DNA of 5,042 nucleotides, from positions 1-5,042 of the forward strand of contig CANHOY010000131.1 of NCBI GenBank assembly GCA_947462495.1, in the 5' to 3' direction. Of the stretch, positions 1 through 5,042 are shown one piece after another. The notes beneath the pieces were generated by a model. That model was not told the DNA's origin, searched no databases, and worked only from the letters and a program-made list of their open reading frames with translations. The translations under genes were made by a program, and so were the position numbers. This DNA is from Bacteroidota bacterium (GTDB lineage: Bacteria > Bacteroidota > Bacteroidia > Chitinophagales > Chitinophagaceae). How positions within the stretch are numbered: the stretch's first letter is position 1; the number at the start of each line of letters is the position of its first letter.

Positions 1-290
1 AACAGTATAAAAATAACTTGGAAAAGCGTAATGGATAAAATAAGTTGAATAGCAGTTTCAAAAGCATTATTAGGCAGCACCCAATGCACCCAGCTGGGTA
101 AAATCATTGCTTTCCCAATGGCTGCATTCACAGTAGCTTGAATTAAATAGGGCCGAATGGGAGTAGAAAACGCCAAAATAATGGACAAAATTACATTGGT
201 CCAAAAAACAAAGCGGTAGGGTTTCACAAAGGAGAATACTCTTCTTAAAATGGAACCTTTGAATATTTGTTTGGGCGGTGTCAACGGCAT
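1..290 (-). CDS. ABC exporter, permease/ATP-binding fusion, N-terminal fragment (partial)
   Basis: Reading leftward from an ATG at 290-288, an open frame of 96 codons continues off the left edge. The protein starts MPLTPPKQIF, then has a basic segment (KGSILRRVFSFVKPYR, residues 11-26). A first membrane helix follows at about residues 28-50, ending in the stretch STPIRPYLIQ. A second hydrophobic segment begins near residue 79 (IQLILSITLFQVIFIL). An amphipathic elbow with 'KPYR', a hydrophobic helix and 'RPYLIQ' is the pattern I know from Bacteroidota ABC exporters of the MsbA/MdlB type, which carry a six-helix transmembrane domain followed by an ATPase domain. The ATPase domain lies outside the window, so the substrate cannot be inferred. 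The start is well fixed: an in-frame TGA (299-297) lies two codons upstream and the next Met is residue 62. It is divergent from rel, with 72 bp between start codons. Family assignment rests on the N-terminus alone. Confidence 0.75.
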   Translation of the reverse strand, partial: MPLTPPKQIFKGSILRRVFSFVKPYRFVFWTNVILSIILAFSTPIRPYLIQATVNAAIGKAMILPSWVHWVLPNNAFETAIQLILSITLFQVIFIL

Positions 291-297
291 AAGGGTT

Positions 298-305
298 CAA
301 AGTTA
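298..305 (-). promoter_or_regulatory. Candidate Bacteroidota -7 box for the ABC exporter gene
   Basis: On the minus strand the sequence is TAACTTTG, an exact match to the Bacteroidota sigma-factor -7 consensus TAnnTTTG. Only 7 nt separate its last G from the ATG at 290, so a transcript from it would have an extremely short leader. I see no clear TTG/TTTG -33 element at 17-23 nt upstream; that region is A-rich. Consensus match is seen; promoter function is inferred. Confidence 0.4.
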
Positions 306-321
306 CACTATCTGTTTGTTC

Positions 322-355
322 TTTGTAAAAATCCTAGCCCTTTTACGTATTTTCG
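322..355 (+). promoter_or_regulatory. Candidate -33/-7 promoter of rel
   Basis: TTTG at 322-325 is followed after 22 nt by TATTTTCG at 348-355, which matches TAnnTTTG at five of its six fixed positions. The spacing falls in the range reported for Bacteroidota promoters (about 17-23 nt). The last G is 7 nt before the rel ATG at 363, the same distance seen for the divergent ABC gene. Transcription starting a few bases downstream would give a nearly leaderless rel mRNA. No Shine-Dalgarno sequence is present. Confidence 0.35.
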
Positions 356-362
356 TTATAAG

Positions 363-2621
363 ATGGACCTGATTGACTTAGATAATAACCCTGCAGTTGT
401 TCCTCAATACAACTTGGATGACGAACAAGAAAAAAAAGAAATTGTTCGACACTATCGAGCATTGCTCAGAAGCCTAAGAACAAAATTAAAAAAAGGAGAT
501 AAAGAGTTATTAAGAACTGCCTTTGAAATGGCGGCGGATGCGCATAAAACCATGCGTCGTAAAAGTGGAGAACCCTATATTCTTCATCCGCTGGCGGTGG
601 CTATGATATGTGTGGATGAAATTGGCTTAGGGGTAAGAAGTACCATTTGCGCATTATTACATGATACCGTTGAGGATACTGACATTGCATTAGATGATAT
701 TAAAAACGAATTTGGTAATGAGATTGCAAAAATCGTAGATGGACTCACTAAGATTTCTACCATCATGGATGCCAATAGCAGTCAACAAGCTGAAAATTTT
801 AAAAAAATATTACTCACGCTTACAGATGATCCAAGAGTAATATTAATAAAGCTGGCCGATCGCTTACACAATATGCGTACCCTGGATGCCATGAAGCATG
901 AGAAGCAATTAAAAATTGCTTCAGAAACCATTTGGGTCTATGCGCCACTAGCTCATCGAATGGGTTTGTATAATTTAAAAACCGAGCTGGAAGATTTGTC
1001 CATGAAATACATGGAACCAGAGACCTACAAAGAAATTGCAAAAAAATTAGCAGAAACCAAGCGTGAAAGAACAAAGTATATTAATGAATTTACTCGTCCT
1101 TTAAAAGAAAAGTTAACGCAAGCCGAATTTGAATTTGAAATTCAGGGACGACCTAAAAGCATACATTCTATTTGGAATAAAATAAAAAAGAAAGGAGTAA
1201 GTTTTGAAGAAGTATATGACCTTTTTGCCATTCGCGTAATTTTAGATGTTCCATTAGACAAAGAAAAAGAAGATTGCTGGAAAGTGTATTCCTTAATTAC
1301 CGACGAATACCTACCCTCCCCTGAAAGACTAAGAGATTGGCTTAGTAACCCAAAAAGCAATGGTTACGAAGCCCTGCATACAACCGTAATGGGACCGCAA
1401 GGAAAATGGGTGGAAGTGCAGATAAGAACAAAAAGAATGAATGAGATTGCAGAGAAAGGCTTAGCTGCCCATTTTAAATACAAAGAAGGTTCTCAAGATG
1501 AAGATCGTTTTGATAAATGGTTTGTGCAAATAAGAGAGGCTTTAAGCAATCAGCAAGAAGACGGCATTGATTTCTTGCAAGATTTTAAAACTTCTTTTTT
1601 AGCAGAAGAAATTTATGTGTATACCCCCAAAGGAGAAGTGAAAATGTTGCCTATCAATAGCTCGGCATTAGACTTTGCTTTTTTTATACATACTGCTATT
1701 GGGTCCAAATGTATTGGTGCCAAAGTGAATCACAAATTGGTGCCCATTGGTCATAAATTAAGAAGTGGTGACCAAATTGAAATTATTACCAGCAACAAAC
1801 AAAAGCCAACCGAAGATTGGTTGCAGAATGTCGTTACCGCAAAAGCAAAAAATAGTATTAAAGATGCTTTAAGAGAAGAAAAGAAACACATTTCAGAAGA
1901 AGGCAAATACACTTTACAAAGAAAACTTGAAGGTATCGGGGCGGTGTACAACACCTATAATATTGATCAAGTGATGAACTATTATAAATTGACAAGTCAT
2001 TTAGATTTGTTATTTAAAATAGCTACCAAAAATTTAGATTTAAAGGAATTAAAACTATTTCAGGTAATAGGAGAAAAAATTGAAGCACCAAAGCCGGTCA
2101 TCATTGCTTCAGAAAACATTCAAGAAACCAATACCAATAAACAATTACCTAAAAAAGATTCTGAACTCATCATATTTGGAGAAAAAAGCGATAAAATAAA
2201 ATATAGTCTGGGTAAGTGCTGCAACCCCATCCCTGGTGATGATGTTTTTGGTTTTGTAAGTACCGCTAAAGGATTAATAATCCATCGAACCAGTTGTCCC
2301 AATGCTACACAACTCCTTGCTAATTATGGACATCGAGTGGTTAAAACCAAATGGGCTAAAAATAAAGAAATTTCCTTCCTAACAGGTCTTAGTATTGTGG
2401 GAATGGATGACGTAGGCATTGTGAATAAAATTACGAATATCATAAGTGGGGAGCTCAAAATTAATATTGCCGCTTTAACCATTGAATCCAAAGACGGCTT
2501 ATTTCAAGGTACCATAAAAGTGTATGTGCTGGACAAGGACGAATTGGAGGAATTGGTGGAAAGAATTAAATCACTGGATGGTATTCAACAAGTAAGCCGT
2601 TTTGATACAGAAACTGTGTAA
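363..2621 (+). CDS. rel: Bifunctional (p)ppGpp synthetase/hydrolase (RelA/SpoT family, long Rel)
   Basis: This 752-aa cytosolic enzyme transfers pyrophosphate from ATP to GDP/GTP to make (p)ppGpp and also hydrolyses it, driving the stringent response. Domains in order: HD hydrolase (about 55-205) with RKSGEPYILHP (R66, H75), LLHDTVEDT (H100 D101, E104 D105) and IKLADRLHN (D166, N170); synthetase (about 255-370) with GRPKS (G262), YDLFAIRV (D286), SNGYEALHT (Y335) and EVQIRT (E351); TGS domain (about 413-475) with the FIHT histidine H443 that reads the tRNA 3' end in ribosome-bound RelA; a helical linker; a zinc-finger-like domain with C619 C620, H641 and C645; and a C-terminal ACT domain (about 670-748). 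All residues expected for both activities are present, so I call it bifunctional. I chose ATG 363 because the in-frame extension to 267 overlaps the divergent ABC gene and its 32 residues do not look like Rel. Length is normal for the family. purA follows after 78 bp on the same strand. Confidence 0.96.
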   Translation: MDLIDLDNNPAVVPQYNLDDEQEKKEIVRHYRALLRSLRTKLKKGDKELLRTAFEMAADAHKTMRRKSGEPYILHPLAVAMICVDEIGLGVRSTICALLHDTVEDTDIALDDIKNEFGNEIAKIVDGLTKISTIMDANSSQQAENFKKILLTLTDDPRVILIKLADRLHNMRTLDAMKHEKQLKIASETIWVYAPLAHRMGLYNLKTELEDLSMKYMEPETYKEIAKKLAETKRERTKYINEFTRPLKEKLTQAEFEFEIQGRPKSIHSIWNKIKKKGVSFEEVYDLFAIRVILDVPLDKEKEDCWKVYSLITDEYLPSPERLRDWLSNPKSNGYEALHTTVMGPQGKWVEVQIRTKRMNEIAEKGLAAHFKYKEGSQDEDRFDKWFVQIREALSNQQEDGIDFLQDFKTSFLAEEIYVYTPKGEVKMLPINSSALDFAFFIHTAIGSKCIGAKVNHKLVPIGHKLRSGDQIEIITSNKQKPTEDWLQNVVTAKAKNSIKDALREEKKHISEEGKYTLQRKLEGIGAVYNTYNIDQVMNYYKLTSHLDLLFKIATKNLDLKELKLFQVIGEKIEAPKPVIIASENIQETNTNKQLPKKDSELIIFGEKSDKIKYSLGKCCNPIPGDDVFGFVSTAKGLIIHRTSCPNATQLLANYGHRVVKTKWAKNKEISFLTGLSIVGMDDVGIVNKITNIISGELKINIAALTIESKDGLFQGTIKVYVLDKDELEELVERIKSLDGIQQVSRFDTETV

Positions 2622-2665
2622 AAGTTGCGCTAATTATTTTGGGTTTAAATAGGTAATCAACTTTT
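2620..2665 (+). terminator. Weak hairpin in the rel-purA gap, possible rel terminator
   Basis: AAAAGTTG (2620-2627, overlapping the rel stop codon) is exactly complementary to CAACTTTT (2658-2665). Inside it, after a 5-nt bulge, ATTA (2633-2636) can pair with TAAT (2654-2657), leaving a 17-nt loop. A T-rich stretch follows at 2672-2679. The outer stem has only two G:C pairs and the loop is large, so it is a poor intrinsic terminator. It may be incidental, or may act as a partial barrier to readthrough into purA. Confidence 0.2.
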
Positions 2666-2672
2666 CAAGACT

Positions 2673-2680
2673 TATTTTTG
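2673..2680 (+). promoter_or_regulatory. Candidate -7 box of purA
   Basis: TATTTTTG is an exact match to the Bacteroidota -7 consensus TAnnTTTG and lies 19 nt before the purA ATG, predicting a leader of roughly 12-16 nt. The upstream element is less clear: TTTG at 2638-2641 is 31 nt away, too far, and TTTA at 2644-2647 is 25 nt away. This suggests purA can be transcribed on its own as well as possibly by readthrough from rel. The leader is A-rich (CAAATACAAAATC) and lacks a Shine-Dalgarno sequence, as is usual in this phylum. Confidence 0.45.
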
Positions 2681-2699
2681 CTATCTCAAATACAAAATC

Positions 2700-3962
2700 A
2701 TGGTAGATGTAATATTAGGACTTCAATGGGGCGACGAAGGCAAAGGAAAAATCGTAGATTATTTCGCACCCAATTATGACATCATTGCACGTTTTCAAGG
2801 AGGTCCCAATGCAGGTCATACCTTGTACGTGAATGGAACAAAAATGGTTTTACACCAAATACCTTCTGGTATTTTTCACCAAGACAAAATAAATATTATT
2901 GGTAATGGAGTGGTATTGGACCCTGTTACTTTGAAAAAAGAATGTGATGCGGTAGCCGCTATGGGTGTAGATGTAAAGAAAAATTTATTTATTTCCGAAA
3001 GAACTAATATTATTATTCCTACCCATCGTGCTTTGGACAAGGCTTCTGAATTAGCTAAAGGAGAAAGTAAAATAGGTTCTACCTTAAAAGGTATTGGCCC
3101 TGCCTATATGGATAAAACCGGTCGAAATGCGCTAAGAGTAGGCGATTTATTAAATAAGAATTTCATTAGCAAGTACATCACCCTGCGCATGAAGCACCAG
3201 AAAATTTTAGACAGCTTTAATTTCAATGAGGACATCAGCGAAATGGAAAATGAATTTTTTGAGGCGCTTGAGTTTTTAAAAACCATGAACATTATTAATT
3301 GCGAATACTTTATTAATGACCAAATTTCAAAAGGAAAGAAAGTATTGGCCGAAGGTGCACAAGGATCTATGTTGGATATTGATTTTGGCACTTTCCCATT
3401 TGTAACTTCTTCCAATACCATTTCTGCAGGCGTTTGTACCGGCTTAGGTATTGCACCAAAATTAATTAATGAAGTGTTTGGTATTACAAAAGCATATTGC
3501 ACTCGAGTAGGAAGCGGCCCTTTTCCTACTGAATTACATGATGCTACAGGTGAGGAGCTTAGAAAATTAGGAAGTGAATTTGGAGCGACTACTGGCAGAC
3601 CACGTCGTTGTGGCTGGATAGATTTGGTTGCTTTAAAATACACCTGCATGATCAATGGTGTAACACAAATTATTATGACCAAGGCAGATATATTAGATAG
3701 TTTTAAATCATTAGAACTAGGTATAGCCTATGAAATGGAAGGAAAGCAAATTGATTATGTCCCTTTTCAACTAGTTGGAACGCCTGTGGCACCCATTTGG
3801 AAACAAATGCAAGGCTGGAATACAGATACCACTAAGATGAAGGAAGACAAGGAATTACCTGCTACCATGAAATCTTATATTAAATTTATAAATGAATACC
3901 TTGGCGTTCCTGTAAAATATGTTTCTAATGGACCAGGTAGAGATCAAATAGTGCATATTTAA
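2700..3962 (+). CDS. purA: Adenylosuccinate synthetase
   Basis: This enzyme catalyses IMP + aspartate + GTP to adenylosuccinate + GDP + phosphate, the first committed step from IMP to AMP, in the cytosol. The 420-aa protein has the family's full set of landmarks. The N-terminal phosphate-binding loop QWGDEGKGK contains catalytic D12, and NAGHT carries catalytic H40. IMP-contacting segments are GSTLKGIGPAYMDKTGR (T128, R142) and EGAQG (218-222). DIDFGTFPFVTSSNT follows at 226-240. The loop TTGRPRRCGW (298-306) supplies arginines for substrate binding. TKAD (327-330) is the guanine-recognition motif, and the C-terminus ends GPGRDQIV. Length is normal (420-430 aa). The start is fixed by an in-frame TAA at 2646-2648 with no other start codon between. 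It lies 78 bp downstream of rel on the same strand. The E. coli enzyme is inhibited by ppGpp, which makes the neighbourhood meaningful; whether this one is inhibited is not visible from sequence. Confidence 0.98.
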   Translation: MVDVILGLQWGDEGKGKIVDYFAPNYDIIARFQGGPNAGHTLYVNGTKMVLHQIPSGIFHQDKINIIGNGVVLDPVTLKKECDAVAAMGVDVKKNLFISERTNIIIPTHRALDKASELAKGESKIGSTLKGIGPAYMDKTGRNALRVGDLLNKNFISKYITLRMKHQKILDSFNFNEDISEMENEFFEALEFLKTMNIINCEYFINDQISKGKKVLAEGAQGSMLDIDFGTFPFVTSSNTISAGVCTGLGIAPKLINEVFGITKAYCTRVGSGPFPTELHDATGEELRKLGSEFGATTGRPRRCGWIDLVALKYTCMINGVTQIIMTKADILDSFKSLELGIAYEMEGKQIDYVPFQLVGTPVAPIWKQMQGWNTDTTKMKEDKELPATMKSYIKFINEYLGVPVKYVSNGPGRDQIVHI

Positions 3963-3993
3963 TTATCTTTAAAACATAGAAAAATTTCTTCCC

Positions 3994-4023
3994 TTTTTTT
4001 TTAAAAAAAAGACATTTTTTTTT
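3994..4023. other. T9-A8-GACA-T9 homopolymer block; possible AT-only hairpin/terminator
   Basis: In the gap after purA, nine T (3994-4002) run into eight A (4003-4010), then GACA, then nine T (4015-4023). The A tract can pair with either T tract. Pairing with the second gives an 8-bp A:U stem with a GACA loop ending in U, reminiscent of an intrinsic terminator but without any G:C pairs. The block could instead act as a curved or AT-rich upstream promoter element for the small gene at 4075. The tracts are seen directly; function is inferred and uncertain. Confidence 0.3.
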
Positions 4024-4032
4024 GGTAATTAC

Positions 4033-4050
4033 AAATTTCAGTTGAAATTT
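4033..4050. repeat. Perfect 8-bp inverted repeat (possible operator) upstream of the small acidic gene
   Basis: AAATTTCA (4033-4040) and TGAAATTT (4043-4050) are exact reverse complements separated by GT. The element ends 24 nt before the ATG at 4075, a position where a regulator could block or assist RNA polymerase. A two-base loop is too tight for a good RNA hairpin, so a dimeric protein binding site is the likelier role if it has one. No regulator gene is in the window, and chance in AT-rich DNA remains possible. Confidence 0.35.
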
Positions 4051-4074
4051 TACATTGTTAATCGTTGAACCCCT

Positions 4075-4413
4075 ATGGCCATTAAATCAGTGAAAGAAAA
4101 AAAGTCTACCACCCCAAAAAGTGGAATAGAAAAGTCTAGCAAAGCCGGCGCAAAGCCAAGTAAAAAAAAGGATTTGGACGAGGAGGATGATATAGAAGAG
4201 GAGGAAGTGAATGATGATTGGGGAAAAGAAGAAGACGATACCAACTGGGATCCTGATTTCGAAGAATTTGATGTCCCAAAAAAATCAGCAAAAAAACCTG
4301 GTAAATTTAAAGTTGCCGACGAGGACGACGACTTCTCTTTGAACGATGATTTCAAAGAAGTTGACGACGACGATTTGTTTGATGATAAAGATGAACTAGA
4401 CGAAGACTACTAA
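4075..4413 (+). CDS. Small lysine/aspartate-rich charge-block protein of unknown function
   Basis: I do not recognise this 112-aa protein. It has 42 Asp/Glu and 20 Lys (my count), and no Arg, His or Cys, giving a net charge near -22. Charge comes in four blocks: a Lys-rich N-terminus (1-32, 11 Lys), an acidic block (33-66), a short basic block (69-79, KKSAKKPGKFK) and an acidic tail (82-112). Two Trp (W49, W58) and the segment WDPDFEEFDVP are the only places likely to form a specific contact. There is no signal peptide or membrane segment, so it should be cytosolic and largely disordered. The start is fixed by an in-frame TGA at 4066-4068. It is a single gene between purA (112-bp gap) and convergent gatA (16 bp). 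Acidic low-complexity tails resemble those of the RNA polymerase delta subunit or histone-chaperone-like proteins, but I see no homology to support either. The regular reading frame between two well-placed genes favours a real gene. Confidence 0.75.
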   Translation: MAIKSVKEKKSTTPKSGIEKSSKAGAKPSKKKDLDEEDDIEEEEVNDDWGKEEDDTNWDPDFEEFDVPKKSAKKPGKFKVADEDDDFSLNDDFKEVDDDDLFDDKDELDEDY

Positions 4414-4419
4414 TACTCT

Positions 4420-4436
4420 TGCTTATACTTTAAGCA
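4420..4436. terminator. Small hairpin between convergent genes, possible bidirectional terminator
   Basis: TGCTTA (4420-4425) and TAAGCA (4431-4436) are exact reverse complements around a 5-nt loop. The hairpin covers the gatA stop codon (4432-4430) and lies just after the small gene's stop at 4411-4413. Its stem has two G:C pairs and no T tract follows on either strand, so termination would be weak. It is the only paired structure I see in the 16-bp convergent gap. Confidence 0.2.
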
Positions 4437-5042
4437 TTCAACTCCTTTGGCTCCATTAATTTAGCAGCAAAGGACAATAATTCTGATTCATTAAATCCAG
4501 CACTCATTATTTGCAAGCCATAAGGCATTCCATTACTATGTTGGAACAAGGGGATGGATATCGCAGGTATACCTACCAAATTGGCATACACCGTGTAAAT
4601 ATCTGCTAAAAACATTTCAGTGGGGGTATGGTGATGCTCTCCCAACTTAAATGCAGGGGTAGGCACCGTAGGTGAAACCAATATAGAATAATTAGAAAAC
4701 AGCGATGTGGTCAAATCAACTAATTTTTGTCGAACCTGCTGCGCCTTTGTAAAATAAGCATCAAAGTATCCAGCACTTAAAACAAAAGTGCCTAGCAAAA
4801 TTCTTCTTTGCACTTCTTCACCAAAACCCTCAGTTCTTGATTTTTTATATAATTCAGTGAGGTCGTCTAGTCCATCTTTGGTTCTATGCCCAAATTTGAT
4901 ACCATCAAAGCGTGACAAATTACTAGAAGCCTCTGCTGTAGTTAATACATAATAGGTAGGTACTAAATAAGAGAGCAATGAAAAATCGATGGCTTCTACA
5001 ACAAATCCTTCCTTTTTTAATTGTTCCAAATAAGCCAATATT
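4430..5042 (-). CDS. gatA: Glu-tRNA(Gln)/Asp-tRNA(Asn) amidotransferase subunit A, C-terminal part (partial)
   Basis: The last 203 codons of a leftward gene enter from the right edge and stop at 4432-4430 (TAA). GatA is the glutaminase subunit of GatCAB, which releases ammonia from glutamine so that misacylated Glu-tRNA(Gln) becomes Gln-tRNA(Gln). Diagnostic stretches are YYVLTTAEASSNLSRFDGIK, FGHRTKDG, KSRTEGFGEEVQRRILLGTF, VLSAGYFDAYFTKAQQVR, ILVSPTVPTPAF and DIYTVYANLVGIPAISIP, followed by the usual GLQIMS near the C-terminus. The Ser-cisSer-Lys catalytic triad lies in the missing N-terminal part (full proteins are about 480 aa). A TTG at 5038 is not a real start, because the frame stays open to the edge and the homology begins in mid-protein. 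It converges on the small charge-block gene with 16 bp between stops. An unusual detail is the HHH run (GEHHHTP), where family members usually have a mixed polar loop. Confidence 0.95.
   Translation of the reverse strand, partial: ILAYLEQLKKEGFVVEAIDFSLLSYLVPTYYVLTTAEASSNLSRFDGIKFGHRTKDGLDDLTELYKKSRTEGFGEEVQRRILLGTFVLSAGYFDAYFTKAQQVRQKLVDLTTSLFSNYSILVSPTVPTPAFKLGEHHHTPTEMFLADIYTVYANLVGIPAISIPLFQHSNGMPYGLQIMSAGFNESELLSFAAKLMEPKELNA

Noticed and set aside
70..300. Leftward 76-aa open frame with many Cys and aromatic residues
   Set aside because: It is an out-of-frame shadow of the ABC exporter N-terminus, whose frame gives a sensible membrane-protein sequence starting at 290.
267..362. N-terminal 32-residue extension of Rel from ATG 267
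   Set aside because: It overlaps the divergent ABC coding region and the candidate promoter, and its sequence is unlike Rel N-termini; ATG 363 gives a normal-length protein.
1129..1143. Near-palindromic GAATTTGAATTTGAAATTC-like stretch inside rel
   Set aside because: It encodes the Glu/Phe alternation EFEFE of the synthetase region and is explained by coding sequence.
2638..2641. TTTG as the -33 element of the purA promoter
   Set aside because: It is 31 nt from the -7 box at 2673, beyond the usual 17-23 nt spacing.
3104..3682. Leftward 192-aa open frame inside purA
   Set aside because: It lies wholly antisense to well-conserved purA codons and has no recognisable domain; it is a codon-usage shadow.
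4051..4058. TACATTGT as a -7 box for the charge-block gene
   Set aside because: It mismatches TAnnTTTG at the last two positions, and the nearest TTTG (4021-4024) is 26 nt upstream, so the support is too weak to list.
4050..4355. Leftward 101-aa Ser/Phe-rich open frame opposite the charge-block gene
   Set aside because: Its Ser runs are the reverse complement of GAx/AAx codons for Asp, Glu and Lys; the plus-strand frame is better placed between the neighbours and has a fixed start.
5036..5038. TTG as the start codon of gatA
   Set aside because: The frame remains open to the window edge and homology begins in mid-protein, so the gene is truncated by the window.
1..5042. tRNA or rRNA genes, CRISPR repeats, insertion-sequence ends or defence modules
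   Set aside because: Nearly all the sequence is accounted for by core metabolic genes; no cloverleaf-like segment, spaced direct repeats or transposase was seen in the short gaps.

Overview
This AT-rich window looks like ordinary chromosomal core genome from a member of the Bacteroidota, possibly near the Chitinophagaceae. The family-level placement is an impression, not a measurement. The clues are TAnnTTTG-type -7 boxes before several genes, no Shine-Dalgarno sequences before the starts, and protein sequences typical of the phylum.

Layout from left to right: (1) the 5' end of a leftward ABC exporter gene (start codon at 290, running off the left edge); (2) a 72-bp divergent promoter region; (3) a complete rightward gene for a bifunctional (p)ppGpp synthetase/hydrolase (363-2621, 752 aa) with all hydrolase, synthetase and regulatory domains intact; (4) a 78-bp gap with a good -7 box and a weak hairpin; (5) complete purA, adenylosuccinate synthetase (2700-3962, 420 aa); (6) a 112-bp gap with long T/A tracts and a perfect 18-bp inverted repeat; (7) a small gene for a 112-aa charge-block protein of unknown function (4075-4413); (8) the 3' part of a leftward gatA (Glu-tRNA(Gln) amidotransferase subunit A), converging on the small gene with 16 bp between stop codons and running off the right edge.

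The functional theme is starvation signalling next to nucleotide and tRNA metabolism. Rel makes and degrades (p)ppGpp from GTP/GDP and ATP. PurA consumes GTP to make the AMP precursor, and the E. coli enzyme is inhibited by ppGpp. GatA supplies Gln-tRNA, whose uncharged form would signal to Rel, though that link is only thematic. No mobile element, CRISPR array, structural RNA gene or defence module was seen. I found no convincing new biological system. The least explained items are the charge-block protein with its upstream palindrome and homopolymer tracts, and the very short spacing between -7 boxes and start codons in the divergent promoter region.
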